Source: Eubacterium sp.
Lineage (GTDB): Bacteria > Bacillota > Clostridia > Lachnospirales > Lachnospiraceae
Direction of reading: 5' to 3'
DNA length: 64,000 nt
Assembly: GCA_017433615.1 (NCBI GenBank)
Contig: JAFRGW010000090.1
Coordinates: 1 to 64,000, forward strand
Shown: one piece after another, positions 24,203-34,223 of the stretch
Layout of the letters: every line of letters starts with the position of its first letter
How positions within the stretch are numbered: position 1 is the stretch's first letter
The notes under the pieces: model-generated
The model's input: the letters and a program-made list of their open reading frames with translations, nothing else
Databases searched by the model: none
What the model was told of the DNA's origin: nothing
Program-made: the position numbers and the translations under genes

Positions 24203-25162
24203 TTACAACGCATCGATAATTTCCCGCTCCCGGCAGATCTCCAGCATATGAGAGACAACTGCCGCCAAATCATAATGGAACGCAGATATATCAATCCAGA
24301 TGACATCCGGTTCCCGGCGGAACCAGGTCAGCTGCCGTTTTGCGAAGTGGCGGGTGTTGGTTTTGATGTTCCGGATGACTTCTTCCCGGGTGCATTCGCC
24401 GCGGAAAAACGGGAACCACTCGCGGTACCCGAGTCCCTTCATGGATGTATTTGACTCGGTGAGCCCGCGTTTATACAGCCGCCGGACTTCTTCCTCCAGA
24501 CCTTCTGCAACCATCTGATCCACGCGGCGCTCGATTCTGTCATAGATCTTCTGCCGGTCATCAGTCAGAACAAAATAAACGTAGTTAAAGGGAGAACAGT
24601 TCTGATGCTGTTCTGCATTGTGTGCAGAGATCGGTCTGCCGGTTTCGTGGAAATACTCGAGCGCGCGGATCACCCGCTTTCGGTTATTTGGATGAATGAT
24701 TTCTGCAGAAGCCGGATCACATGCCTGCAGCATTAAAAAGAGTGCTTCTGCTCCGCCCTGTTCCAGACTGCGTGCTTCCAGAAGCTCCCGGTATGCGGAA
24801 TGACCGGTTGTCTCTGAAAAATCGACTTCTTTCAGCAGTGCCTGGATATAGAATCCGGTACCGCCGGCGATGATGGGAATCCGTCCTTCGCGGGCGCATG
24901 TATCGATTGCAGCGCGGCCGCGTTTCTGAAACTGATAGACGTCGAAGGATTCTTCCGGCTCGAGAATATCGATGAGATAATGCGGGACACCGTCCATCTC
25001 CTCCGGCGTGATTTTGGCAGAACCGATATTCATCTCACGATATACCTGCATGGAATCTGCGGAGATGACGGCGCCGTTGATGCGTTTTGCCAGCTGAACC
25101 GAGCAGGCTGTTTTGCCGACAGCCGTCGGGCCGGTCAGGATGATACAGGGTTGTTTATTCAT
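24203..25162 (-). CDS. miaA: tRNA dimethylallyltransferase MiaA
   Basis: MiaA adds a dimethylallyl group to N6 of A37 in tRNAs reading UNN codons; MiaB, encoded upstream in the same run, then methylthiolates it. The 319-residue protein has P-loop GPTAVGKT, the DSMQVYREMNIGSAK segment, VPHYLIDILEP and AGGTGFYIQALL. ATG 25162 overlaps the mutL stop by four bases. Confidence 0.96.
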   Translation of the reverse strand: MNKQPCIILTGPTAVGKTACSVQLAKRINGAVISADSMQVYREMNIGSAKITPEEMDGVPHYLIDILEPEESFDVYQFQKRGRAAIDTCAREGRIPIIAGGTGFYIQALLKEVDFSETTGHSAYRELLEARSLEQGGAEALFLMLQACDPASAEIIHPNNRKRVIRALEYFHETGRPISAHNAEQHQNCSPFNYVYFVLTDDRQKIYDRIERRVDQMVAEGLEEEVRRLYKRGLTESNTSMKGLGYREWFPFFRGECTREEVIRNIKTNTRHFAKRQLTWFRREPDVIWIDISAFHYDLAAVVSHMLEICREREIIDAL

Positions 25163-27243
25163 ACGATGCGCTTAAACTTTCTGTCCAGTTCATAGTGTGA
25201 CATGGATACAATGGTCGGCCTTCCGTGGGGACAGTTATACGGATTCTCAAGTTCCAGCAGTTCATTGATCAGTGCGTCTGCTTCCTGAACAGACATGGTG
25301 TGATTGCCTTTGACAGCGGCTTTGCAGGACATGGATGCAAGCTTTTCCAGAATCAGATTTTCCGGCTGGTTTCCCAGACTGCCGAGACTGTCCAGAATAT
25401 CTGTAAAAAGCTGTTCAACAGAGACCCCGTACAGGTTCGAGGGAACGGCCGTAATCCGGTAATCAGTGCCGCCAAACGGCTCGATGATAAATCCGAGTGC
25501 GCGGAAGGTGTCCAGATGCATCTCTAAAAGCGATGCCTCTGTCGCTGTCAGACTGAGTACTTTTGCCGGCGCGATCATCTGTGAATGAATTGTCTTCTCA
25601 CGGTGCGCCTTCATCAGCCGCTCATACATTACTTTCTCATGTGCAGCGTGCTGATCTACAATATACAGCTGATCCTGGAATTCAATCAGCCAGTAGGTTC
25701 CGAACAGCTGACCGATCATGCGGTGGAGCTGCCGGGCGGATTTTTCCAGGAGCTTTTCCGGGAACAGTTCAGTCTGTTCCGGCTTCTGCGGAGTTTTATT
25801 CTTTTGGAGTGTTTGCGGATGTTTATCTGCACCGGAAGGGCTGCCGGCATATACAGCTGCCTCTTCACGCAGAACATCTGCCTTTGAGGACGGTGCAGCA
25901 GAAAATGCGTGCGGATTCTGCGCTGCAGAATTATCTGGCTGCGTGAAATCCTGGTGCTGCGGCTGTTGTGTGGATACTGGACGCTGCTGCTGCGATGTCT
26001 CCTGGTGCTGTGGCTGTATGGCATCTTTGTGCCGGGACTGCTCTGTAATTTTGTGCTGCAGCCGGGCGGATGCAGACGATGCTGTATCTGCTGTCTTCTC
26101 CCATGTATTTGATTTGGCCGGATGCAGGAGATTTTGTGCCGCGCGCCGGGCACGTTCAAAAGGTTCCGGGGGCGTTTCCTTACCGGAAAGTGTATTGTCT
26201 CCCTGGAAGGACGGCCTGTTTTTCTGCCGGTCCAGTGAAATCTGCGGAATACGTTCTCTGGTAAACAGCGCATTCTGCACGGCCAGTGTCAGCTGGCGGC
26301 TGATCTGCTCACCTTCTGAGATCCGGACTTCCATTTTGGCAGGATGTACATTTACATCTACCAGTTCCGGATTGATCTCCAGATACAGCAGCGTAAATGG
26401 ATAGCGGTGCTGCATCATAAATCCGTGATAGCCGTCTTCGATCGCGCGGGCGATCAGGCTGCTCTTTACAAATCTGCCATTGATATAGTAGTTTTCAAAG
26501 TTACGATTGCCTCTGGCAATTTCGGGATTTCCGAGAAAACCGCTGATTTTCATATGGCTGCTTTCATCTTCCACAGGAATGAGCTGCTTTGCCATATCAC
26601 GCCCGTAGATCTGGAACACAATGTCCCTGAGATTGCCGTTGCCGGTCGTAAAGAGGCGATTTTTTCCGTTTATCAGAAGTTTGAAAGAGATTTCCGGGTG
26701 CGAAAGTGCAAGTTCCTCCACCACGGCGGCGATCCGGTTTCCTTCTGCACCGGCAGATTTCAGGAATTTTGCGCGCGCAGGGGTGTTATAGAACAGGTTC
26801 CGGACCAGAAAGGTCGTGCCGCCGGGCGCTCCGATTTCTTCGATCTCCTTCTCTTCGCCGCCCTCAATACAGTATCTGGTGCCGGTAAGTGACTCCGGTG
26901 TTTTCGTGATCAGCTCAACACGTGCGACAGAAGCAATACTTGCGAGCGCTTCTCCGCGGAAACCGAGGGATGAGATCTGGACAAGATCATCGAGCTTGCG
27001 GATCTTGCTGGTAGCGTGGCGTGTGAAAGCCAGCCGCACCTGATCGGCAGGAATGCCGCCGCCATTATCTGTAATCCGGATCAGCGACGCACCGCCGTCA
27101 CGGATCTCAACCGTAATCGCAGTTGCGTCGGCATCAATGGAATTTTCCGCCAGCTCCTTCACAACTGAAGCCGGCCGCTCAACCACCTCGCCCGCAGCAA
27201 TCTGGTCGATTGTATTCTTATCGAGAATCTGAATATCTCCCAT
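25159..27243 (-). CDS. mutL: DNA mismatch repair protein MutL (endonuclease type)
   Basis: A 694-residue MutL. The GHKL ATPase domain (about 1-330) has IAAGEVVERPASVVKELAENS and FTRHATSK. It is followed by a long Gln/Pro/His-rich linker (about 350-490, with repeated QPQHQ-like runs) and the C-terminal dimerisation domain. DQHAAHEKVMYE fits DQHA-X2-E-X4-E, and CPHGRPT is present, so this MutL should have nicking activity, as expected in bacteria without MutH. Start ATG 27243 has AGGTGG nearby; the reading to 27309 is an upstream extension without homology. Confidence 0.95.
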   Translation of the reverse strand: MGDIQILDKNTIDQIAAGEVVERPASVVKELAENSIDADATAITVEIRDGGASLIRITDNGGGIPADQVRLAFTRHATSKIRKLDDLVQISSLGFRGEALASIASVARVELITKTPESLTGTRYCIEGGEEKEIEEIGAPGGTTFLVRNLFYNTPARAKFLKSAGAEGNRIAAVVEELALSHPEISFKLLINGKNRLFTTGNGNLRDIVFQIYGRDMAKQLIPVEDESSHMKISGFLGNPEIARGNRNFENYYINGRFVKSSLIARAIEDGYHGFMMQHRYPFTLLYLEINPELVDVNVHPAKMEVRISEGEQISRQLTLAVQNALFTRERIPQISLDRQKNRPSFQGDNTLSGKETPPEPFERARRAAQNLLHPAKSNTWEKTADTASSASARLQHKITEQSRHKDAIQPQHQETSQQQRPVSTQQPQHQDFTQPDNSAAQNPHAFSAAPSSKADVLREEAAVYAGSPSGADKHPQTLQKNKTPQKPEQTELFPEKLLEKSARQLHRMIGQLFGTYWLIEFQDQLYIVDQHAAHEKVMYERLMKAHREKTIHSQMIAPAKVLSLTATEASLLEMHLDTFRALGFIIEPFGGTDYRITAVPSNLYGVSVEQLFTDILDSLGSLGNQPENLILEKLASMSCKAAVKGNHTMSVQEADALINELLELENPYNCPHGRPTIVSMSHYELDRKFKRIV

Positions 27244-27309
27244 ATTCCCACCTGCATATTTTGTGAATGAATCATGTTTTCTGCAGAAACTATGATACCT
27301 GAGCACCAA

Positions 27310-29976
27310 TTAAAGAATCTCATTCTGCATCTGATAAAGCAGATTCAGCGCATCCAGCGGCGTCATCCGCATCAGATCCGTTGTCTTGAGCTGCTCCAGA
27401 ACTTTTTCCTGTGCGCGCTCTTTTTTTGTTTTACGATGATGGTCTGAAGGATGTGAAGATGTCCCGGGGATGCCCGGTTCCCGCACAGTGTCAAACAGAG
27501 AAAGCTGAACGCCGCTGGTATCCGCCGGCCGGATTGCCTTCTCCGGGCGGATGATATCGCTCTCCTGCAGCTGCTCTGAGATGATTTCCGCACGTTCAAG
27601 TACAGCCGCGGGAACGCCGGCGAGGCGCGCCACCTGAATACCGTAGCTGCGGTCTGCGCCGCCGCGGACAATTTTACGCAGGAAAATGATGTCATCGCCG
27701 CGTTCTTTTACGGCAATACAGTAGTTCTGTACGCCTGGAATGGCACCTTCCAGTTCTGTCAGCTCATGGTAGTGTGTTGCAAATAATGTCCGGGCGCCGA
27801 TTTTCTTCTGATCGGCGATATATTCTACAACAGCCCATGCAATTGAGAGGCCGTCAAATGTGCTGGTGCCGCGTCCGATCTCATCGAGAATCAGAAGGCT
27901 GTCGGCCGTGGCATTGCGCAGAATGTTGGCCACTTCATTCATCTCAACCATGAAAGTACTTTTCCCGCTGGCGAGATCATCTGATGCACCGACACGGGTA
28001 AAGATTCTGTCTGCGACGCCGATCTCTGCAGAAGCAGCCGGCACAAAAGAACCGATCTGCGCCATCAGCACAATCAGTGCACACTGTCGCATATAGGTTG
28101 ATTTTCCGGCCATATTCGGTCCCGTGATAATCGCAACGCGCTGCTCGTCTTTGTCGAGCATCGTGTCATTTGGTATGAACAGATCGTCCTTGAGCATCTG
28201 CTCAACCACAGGATGTCTGCCGTCCCGGATTGTAAGGACACCGTCCGTGCGCATCCGGGGACGCACATACTGGTTCCGCTCAGCCACAAAGGAAAAGGAG
28301 GCGAGCACGTCAAGTGCTGCGGCCGCGGCTGCGGTCTTCTGGATCCGCACAACTTCGGTTGCGATTTTATTTCTGATATCAGAAAACAACTCATATTCCA
28401 GGCCGCTGAGCCGCTCTTCTGCACCGAGGATTGTCTCTTCCATCTCTTTGAGTTTCGGCATCGTATAGCGCTCGGCGTTGGTCAGGGTCTGACGCCGCAC
28501 ATAATCGTCCGGCACCTTGTCTTTAAATGAATTTGTGATCTCTATACAGTATCCGAAAACTTTGTTGAAACGGATTCGCAGTGTCCGGATTCCCGTCCGC
28601 TCCCGCTCTGCCTCTTCCAGCTCAGCCATCCACTGCTTTCCGTCCCGGCCGGCTCTGCGGTACTGGTCAACCATTTCATGATATCCGTCCCGGATAATGC
28701 CGCCTTCTTTCATGGCCAGCGGCGGCTCATCGACAATTGCATCCTGCACCAGACTGCACAGATCCTCGAGTGGATCCAGATCAGCAAGCAGTTCCTGCAG
28801 CAGCGGATCGTCCAGATTCTCTGTGACGGCACGGATGTGCGGCAGCATTTCCAGAGAGGTCCGGAATGCGACAAGATCCCGCGGATTCGCTGACTGATAC
28901 ACGATCCGGCTGATCAGACGCTCCAGATCATAGACGGGCTGCAGATATTCCCGCAGTTCGTCGCGGTCCATCGGTGCGGAGCAAAGTGTCTCGACGGCAG
29001 CGTGACGGCGCACAATTTCGTTTTTATCCACCAGCGGCTGCTCCACCCAGGTTCGGAGAAGTCTTGCCCCCATGGCGGTTTTCGTCTTATCCAGAACCCA
29101 GAGCAGAGAGCCGCGCTTCTGTTTTTCACGCAGCGTCTCGGTGAGTTCCAGATTCCGGCGCGTCGCAGAATCCAGCAGCATAAAGCGGTCTGCGTAATAC
29201 GGCGTGATCTCCGTAATTTGACGCATATCCGATTTCTGGGTCTCATACAGATAGGTAAACAGTGCGCCTGCGGCGGTCACACCGCACGGAAAATCGGTGA
29301 TGCCGAGGCCTTTCAGTGTTCCGACATGAAAATGCTTTTTCAGGATTTTCTCACAGGCATCCTGATCAAAGTACCACTCTTCCGGTGTGGAAAAGGTAAT
29401 ATGCAGCCTGTTTTTCAGATCCTCAATATCAATGCCGGAGACGAAGAAGGACTGGTTGCAGAGAATCTCTGAAGGCATAAACTTCAGAATTTCGTCCGAA
29501 AGTGCGTCCCGTTCCCCGATTTCCGTCACGAGGCAGGAACCTGTTGAAACATCGGCAATGGCCAGTCCGAACACATCTGTCATAGAGACGATGCTCATAA
29601 TGTAATTGTGCCGCGCTTCATCCAGCCCCTCTGCATTCAGCATGGTTCCGGGCGTCACGACACGGACGACCTCGCGCTTCACCATGCCTTTGGCCAGCTT
29701 CGGATCCTCAACCTGCTCACAGATCGCAACTTTATATCCTTTTTCGACCAGCCGTGCCAGATAGGTATCGACTGCATGATAAGGAACGCCGCACATCGGC
29801 GCCCGCTCCGGCAGACCGCACTGTTTTCCGGTCAGCGTCAGTTCGAGTTCCCTGGCCGTGACCTGTGCGTCCTCGAAGAACATTTCATAGAAATCTCCGA
29901 GCCGGTAGAACAGGATGCAGTCCGGATACGCTTCTTTTGTCTGCAGGTAGTGCTGCATCATGGGTGAAAGTGGCAC
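27310..29976 (-). CDS. mutS: DNA mismatch repair protein MutS
   Basis: An 888-residue MutS1 that finds mismatches. The N-terminal mismatch-recognition domain carries DFYEMF (Phe-X-Glu wedge). The connector, lever and clamp domains follow, then the ATPase with Walker A GPNMAGKST and the D-loop LDEIGRGTSTFDG. It starts at GTG 29976, supported by AAAGGAG seven bases before it. It lies between miaB and mutL, the usual clostridial order. Confidence 0.97.
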   Translation of the reverse strand: MPLSPMMQHYLQTKEAYPDCILFYRLGDFYEMFFEDAQVTARELELTLTGKQCGLPERAPMCGVPYHAVDTYLARLVEKGYKVAICEQVEDPKLAKGMVKREVVRVVTPGTMLNAEGLDEARHNYIMSIVSMTDVFGLAIADVSTGSCLVTEIGERDALSDEILKFMPSEILCNQSFFVSGIDIEDLKNRLHITFSTPEEWYFDQDACEKILKKHFHVGTLKGLGITDFPCGVTAAGALFTYLYETQKSDMRQITEITPYYADRFMLLDSATRRNLELTETLREKQKRGSLLWVLDKTKTAMGARLLRTWVEQPLVDKNEIVRRHAAVETLCSAPMDRDELREYLQPVYDLERLISRIVYQSANPRDLVAFRTSLEMLPHIRAVTENLDDPLLQELLADLDPLEDLCSLVQDAIVDEPPLAMKEGGIIRDGYHEMVDQYRRAGRDGKQWMAELEEAERERTGIRTLRIRFNKVFGYCIEITNSFKDKVPDDYVRRQTLTNAERYTMPKLKEMEETILGAEERLSGLEYELFSDIRNKIATEVVRIQKTAAAAAALDVLASFSFVAERNQYVRPRMRTDGVLTIRDGRHPVVEQMLKDDLFIPNDTMLDKDEQRVAIITGPNMAGKSTYMRQCALIVLMAQIGSFVPAASAEIGVADRIFTRVGASDDLASGKSTFMVEMNEVANILRNATADSLLILDEIGRGTSTFDGLSIAWAVVEYIADQKKIGARTLFATHYHELTELEGAIPGVQNYCIAVKERGDDIIFLRKIVRGGADRSYGIQVARLAGVPAAVLERAEIISEQLQESDIIRPEKAIRPADTSGVQLSLFDTVREPGIPGTSSHPSDHHRKTKKERAQEKVLEQLKTTDLMRMTPLDALNLLYQMQNEIL

Positions 29977-30021
29977 AATGTTACTCCTTTATATCAAAAT
30001 AATACTGACAGGTTTTGTACA

Positions 30022-31461
30022 TTAAGAGGATGGAAGTTCCTGATTCCGCATCTCTCCGAGATAATAAAATCCCCTGCATTCGGCAAGATACACGTCGACA
30101 ATCTGTCCGATCAGCGAAGGATCGCCCGGAAAATGGACGACGGCATTGGTGTCCAGACGTCCTGTGACAAGTGCAGGATCCTGTTCGTTCTGCTGTTCGA
30201 CCAGAACGGGCATGGTCTGTCCCGTGAAACGGGCAGTCTGCTCCCGCCCGATTTCCTGGACTTCCGCAAGCAGTCTGCCGAAGCGGTCTTTAATCACTTC
30301 GTCAGGAACCTGGTTCTCCATAACGGCCGCCGGCGTTCCTGTCCGCTTCGAATAGATAAATGTAAAGGCACTGTCATACCGGACGCGCCGGACGACATCC
30401 AGTGTCTCCTGAAAATCCGCTTCCGTCTCACCTGGAAATCCGACAATAATGTCCGTTGTCAGGGAAATATCCGGGACAGCCGCGCGGATGCGGTCCACAA
30501 GTTCCAGATACTGCTCTTTTGTATAGCGCCGGTTCATACGGCGCAGAATCTCTGTACTTCCGGACTGCAGCGGCAGATGCAGGTGTCTGCAGATTTTGGG
30601 ATGTTCTGCCATCACACGGATCAGATCTTCGGACAGATCCTTGGGATGCGATGTCATGAAACGGATTCTGTCCAGCCCATCAATTCCGGCGATGGTCTCC
30701 AGAAGCTCCGCAAATGTCACCTGCGGATCCAGATTTTTTCCATAGGAGTTGACATTCTGTCCAAGCAGCATTACTTCGCGAACACCTTCAGATATAAGCG
30801 ACTCGATCTCACGGATAATATCACGCGGATTGCGGCTTCTTTCGCGCCCGCGGACGTACGGCACAATACAATAGGAACAGAAATTATTGCACCCGAACAT
30901 GATATTGACACCTGATTTGAAGGAGTATTTCCGGTCAACCGGGAGATCCTCGACGATCATGTCGGTATCCTTCCAGACATCGATCAGCATTTCATGCTGT
31001 TCCAATGCACGGACAATCAATTCGGCAAGTTTGAAAATGTTATGCGTACCGAACACAAGATCGACAAATGTATATTTATCACGCAGGGTCTGCAGAACCT
31101 CCGGCTCCTGCATCATACATCCGCACAGTGCAATGAACATGGAAGGATTTTTCCGCTTCAGTGTCTGCAGATATCCGAGGCGTCCATAGACCTTCTGGTT
31201 GGCATTTTCCCGCACCGTGCACGTATTATACAGGACGAAATCAGCGGTCTCATCTTCACCCGGCACAAATCCGATATGCTGCAGAATGCCGCGCAGTTTC
31301 TCGGAGTCTCTTGCATTCATCTGACAGCCAAATGTCTGTACGAAGAAAGAGAGGGGGCGTCCTGCCTCCTCTGCCTTTTTCTGAACAAGATCTCTGGCAA
31401 CTTCCATATAATGAAATTGTCTCGCCGGCTCCTGTGCCGGAATCTGCTCTGTTGTTCTCAT
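30022..31461 (-). CDS. miaB: tRNA methylthiotransferase MiaB
   Basis: A radical-SAM enzyme that converts i6A37 to ms2i6A37 in tRNA. It has 479 residues. The N-terminal UPF0004 domain ligates the auxiliary 4Fe-4S cluster (FGCQMN, CTVRENA, CGCMMQ), the radical-SAM cluster motif is CNNFCSYC, and a C-terminal TRAM domain follows. Start ATG 31461 overlaps the stop of the 5-FCL reading frame by four bases (ATGA). Translation may therefore depend on ribosomes ending in that broken gene, although AGGAG lies 12 bases upstream. Confidence 0.95.
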   Translation of the reverse strand: MRTTEQIPAQEPARQFHYMEVARDLVQKKAEEAGRPLSFFVQTFGCQMNARDSEKLRGILQHIGFVPGEDETADFVLYNTCTVRENANQKVYGRLGYLQTLKRKNPSMFIALCGCMMQEPEVLQTLRDKYTFVDLVFGTHNIFKLAELIVRALEQHEMLIDVWKDTDMIVEDLPVDRKYSFKSGVNIMFGCNNFCSYCIVPYVRGRERSRNPRDIIREIESLISEGVREVMLLGQNVNSYGKNLDPQVTFAELLETIAGIDGLDRIRFMTSHPKDLSEDLIRVMAEHPKICRHLHLPLQSGSTEILRRMNRRYTKEQYLELVDRIRAAVPDISLTTDIIVGFPGETEADFQETLDVVRRVRYDSAFTFIYSKRTGTPAAVMENQVPDEVIKDRFGRLLAEVQEIGREQTARFTGQTMPVLVEQQNEQDPALVTGRLDTNAVVHFPGDPSLIGQIVDVYLAECRGFYYLGEMRNQELPSS

Positions 31462-32030
31462 AGATTCACATCTCTCCTGAACCGTCTGGATTCGGTAATC
31501 AGCCACTGCAGGCGGATATCTCCTTCCTCCTGCGGCACTTCATCGAATACCTGGAAATCATACGCGACGGCAACTGTCATGTGTGTGCGTTCTTCTCGCA
31601 GAAAACGGTCATAATACCCTTTTCCGTAACCGATCCTTGCACAGGAAGGATCAAAAGCCAGACCCGGAACAATGACAAGTGCATTGGCAGAATTTGCGCG
31701 TTCAGTGTTCTGTTTCGGCTCCGGAATCCCGTTGTTATTTGTAACAATCTGACGCAGTGAATCAATATAATAGAAGTGCATTCCATCCTTCTCGATGCGC
31801 GGAACGGCGACCTGTTTTCACTCGGCAATCGCCTGCGCCAGAAATGTGCGGGTCTGCACTTCGTTGTTGAAATCCACATAGCAGTAGATGGAGGATGCGA
31901 TCAGATAGGCATTCATCTCTTTGATCTTCCGGAAAATAATCTCACTGTCGCGCGCGAGATCCATCGGTGCCGCCTGGCCGCGCCGTTCTTTCACAGTTTT
32001 CCTGAATTGTTCTTTCGTCATTGTGGTCAT
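31458..32030 (-). pseudogene. 5-formyltetrahydrofolate cyclo-ligase gene with an in-frame TGA
   Basis: The reading frame encodes a full-length 5-FCL (MTHFS, about 190 residues), which turns 5-formyl-THF into 5,10-methenyl-THF. It begins at ATG 32030 with AAGGA nine bases before. At 31818-31820 the frame contains TGA (context ..AQAIAE-stop-KQVAVPRIEKDG..) and then continues in the same frame to 31458 with intact motifs such as RIGYGKGYYDRFL. Homologues have Gly at this spot, one base away (GGA to TGA). Without read-through, a 71-residue stub is made; a restart at ATG 31781 (AAGGA nearby) could make the C-terminal 107 residues. A sequencing error, a recent nonsense mutation or recoding could explain it. 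Confidence 0.85.
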
Positions 32031-32108
32031 AATCGTACTTCCTTGTGTAGAGTAAATGGTAAACGCATTCTTAAGTGCAGGATCCTGTACCATGTTTAAG
32101 AATGAATA

Positions 32109-32606
32109 TTATTCCCGCCGGATGGAAAGTGCCTCAAGAATCGTTTCCTGTTTTTTCTCCATCTCTTCTGCTTCTTCAGGCGTCATGTGATCATAACCCA
32201 GAAGGTGCAGCATGCTGTGTGCGACAAGAAATGCAAATTCCCGCAGGACAGAATGTCCATATGCTTCTGCCTGTGCGTACACATGCGGCACGGCTATGAC
32301 GATGTCGCCCAGCATGAGCAGGCCCGAATCCGGATCGAAACAGTCATCCGCATCTTCCAGAAAACTGTATTCAGCGGGCTGGGTAAACGGAAGCATCGGG
32401 AAAGACAGGACATCTGTGGAGCGGTCGATCTGCCGGTGTGTCCGGTTCAGTTCGTGGATCTTTTCATCGTCCACAAGTGTCAGCGAAACCTCCGCATCGT
32501 AGGGACACTGTTCCTGTTCCAGGGCGCGGGCTGCCACACGTTCCGCAATCTCAGCGGGATCAAAAGGAAACGTCTGTGTCTGAAGATCTTCAAGATATAA
32601 TTCCAT
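32109..32606 (-). CDS. ybeY: Endoribonuclease YbeY
   Basis: A 165-residue metal-dependent RNase needed for 16S rRNA 3'-end maturation and ribosome quality control. The zinc-binding H-X3-H-X5-H motif is HSMLHLLGYDH, and the conserved LNRTHRQIDRSTDVLSFP segment precedes it. It begins two bases after phoH, the normal pairing. Confidence 0.96.
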   Translation of the reverse strand: MELYLEDLQTQTFPFDPAEIAERVAARALEQEQCPYDAEVSLTLVDDEKIHELNRTHRQIDRSTDVLSFPMLPFTQPAEYSFLEDADDCFDPDSGLLMLGDIVIAVPHVYAQAEAYGHSVLREFAFLVAHSMLHLLGYDHMTPEEAEEMEKKQETILEALSIRRE

Positions 32607-32608
32607 GA

Positions 32609-33613
32609 TCAGCTCCGTTTCCGCCGGACCGTGCGCTCTTTTGCACGGCTGGCCTTCTTTTCGTAGGATTCATATGCCTCAACGATCTTCTGAACAAGCG
32701 GATGCCGGACGACATCCCGGCTGGTCAGTTCACAGAACGCAATGCCTTCTATCTTCTTCAAGACCCGCATGGCCACGTCCAGACCGGAAGTCACGCCGGG
32801 GGCAAGATCCTTCTGGGTCTGGTCACCGGTTACGATGACTTTGGAGCCGAATCCGATACGTGTCAGGAACATCTTCATCTGCGCAGGCGTAGTATTCTGC
32901 GCCTCATCCAGAATGATATAGGCATTGTCCAGCGTGCGGCCGCGCATATAGGCGAGCGGTGCAACTTCGATCAGCCCTTTTTCCATATTTTTCTGGAATC
33001 CTTCTGCACCCATGATCTGATACAGCGCATCATAGAGCGGACGCAGATAAGGATCGACTTTACTCTGCAGATCACCCGGAAGAAATCCGAGTTTTTCTCC
33101 GGCCTCAATTGCAGGGCGTGTCAGAATAATGCGGCTCACTTCATCACTCCGGAATGCGGTAATCGCCATGGCCATCGCCAGATATGTTTTGCCGGTTCCG
33201 GCCGGTCCGATCCCGAATGTAATCATGTTGTCGTGAATGGCATCCACGTAGGCCTTCTGACCGTTTGTTTTGGGCTTTACAGGTCTTCCGCTGATGGTAT
33301 GACAGATGATATCACTGTCAAGTTCTGTGAGGGATGCGGTATTATGCTCCATCGCGAGCGAAATCACATAGTTAACATTCTGCTCGCTGATGTCGTTGCC
33401 GCGCTGTGAAAGAACGATCAGTTCTTTCAGACAGTCCCGCACACTTTCCACACCGGAAGCCGGTCCTACAATCCGGACGATGCCGTCCCGCTGTACAAGT
33501 GTCGTGCCGAATGCACGCTCCAGTTTTTTGATATTCTGATCAAACTGGCCGAAAACATTGCCGGCGTGATCTGCCGGAATATCAATCTGCTGTTCAATAA
33601 TTTCTGCTGCCAT
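32609..33613 (-). CDS. PhoH-family ATPase
   Basis: A 334-residue PhoH-like P-loop protein (PhoH/YbeZ type). A small KH-like N-terminal region is followed by the ATPase with Walker A GPAGTGKT and Walker B-like IILDEAQN. It is a predicted RNA helicase or RNA-linked ATPase working with YbeY in rRNA processing, an association supported here by direct adjacency. It follows the DUF2284 gene after 22 bases. Confidence 0.93.
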   Translation of the reverse strand: MAAEIIEQQIDIPADHAGNVFGQFDQNIKKLERAFGTTLVQRDGIVRIVGPASGVESVRDCLKELIVLSQRGNDISEQNVNYVISLAMEHNTASLTELDSDIICHTISGRPVKPKTNGQKAYVDAIHDNMITFGIGPAGTGKTYLAMAMAITAFRSDEVSRIILTRPAIEAGEKLGFLPGDLQSKVDPYLRPLYDALYQIMGAEGFQKNMEKGLIEVAPLAYMRGRTLDNAYIILDEAQNTTPAQMKMFLTRIGFGSKVIVTGDQTQKDLAPGVTSGLDVAMRVLKKIEGIAFCELTSRDVVRHPLVQKIVEAYESYEKKASRAKERTVRRKRS

Positions 33614-33635
33614 ATAGACTGTTTTCCTCTGTTCT

Positions 33636-34223
33636 TTATGCAGGGTCGCTCAAAAAAATAATTGAGAACTGCAGTTTGGCATCATCATCCAGATAATAAT
33701 CCATTCCGCACTGATCCGCCAGCTGCGCAATGCTGATCCCGTGACTTTCAATACATGGATGCATCAGATCCGGGTACCGGCATGATTCTTTCGGATAGGA
33801 ACAGGATCTGCAGACTGTGCAGACGTTTCCCGTCAGTGTATAACACGACTTTCCGGCGCGTTTCATAATTGCTTCAATGCGTCCGGTTACCTGCTCATGA
33901 GCAGTGGAAACAGGCTGCTGCTCTCCGCCCATGGTTCCGGACAAATTGCGCGGAAGATCTGTCTGGATTGTAGAAAAAAGCATCCCGTCTTCGCTGGCGA
34001 GACATCTGGCAATGCATTTTTCCACGGATTCGATCGCCGGCGGACAGGACCAGGATGATTTATAGTGGCGGCAGCTGCGCTTGCAGTACATCCGGAGCAC
34101 ATCCCGGAAGACGATATCCTGCGGCTTGAAAAACGCATACTGATAGACAGGAATTGATGCCAGTTCCGTCTCAATAAAATGAATAACAGGTGTCGCAATT
34201 GCCATATCATATACCGCCGTCAT
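33636..34223 (-). CDS. DUF2284 cysteine-rich putative metal-binding protein
   Basis: A 195-residue protein of the DUF2284 family, with two cysteine clusters: MYCKRSCRHYKSSWSCPPAI near residue 50 and CTVCRSCSYPKESCRYP near 145, suited to bind an Fe-S cluster or zinc. The family is common in anaerobes and archaea and has no known function. ATG 34223 overlaps the rlmH stop by four bases, so it is translationally coupled to a ribosome-modifying enzyme. Confidence 0.85.
   Translation of the reverse strand: MTAVYDMAIATPVIHFIETELASIPVYQYAFFKPQDIVFRDVLRMYCKRSCRHYKSSWSCPPAIESVEKCIARCLASEDGMLFSTIQTDLPRNLSGTMGGEQQPVSTAHEQVTGRIEAIMKRAGKSCYTLTGNVCTVCRSCSYPKESCRYPDLMHPCIESHGISIAQLADQCGMDYYLDDDAKLQFSIIFLSDPA

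Noticed and set aside
31458..32030. The UGA codon in the 5-FCL gene as selenocysteine
   Set aside because: The family does not use Cys or Sec at that position (Gly is usual), and I see no convincing SECIS-type hairpin directly after the codon; this was judged by eye only.
32066..32104. Nine-base inverted repeat CATTCTTAA/TTAAGAATG between ybeY and the 5-FCL gene
   Set aside because: Long 21-base loop, AT-rich and no T-run; could be chance.
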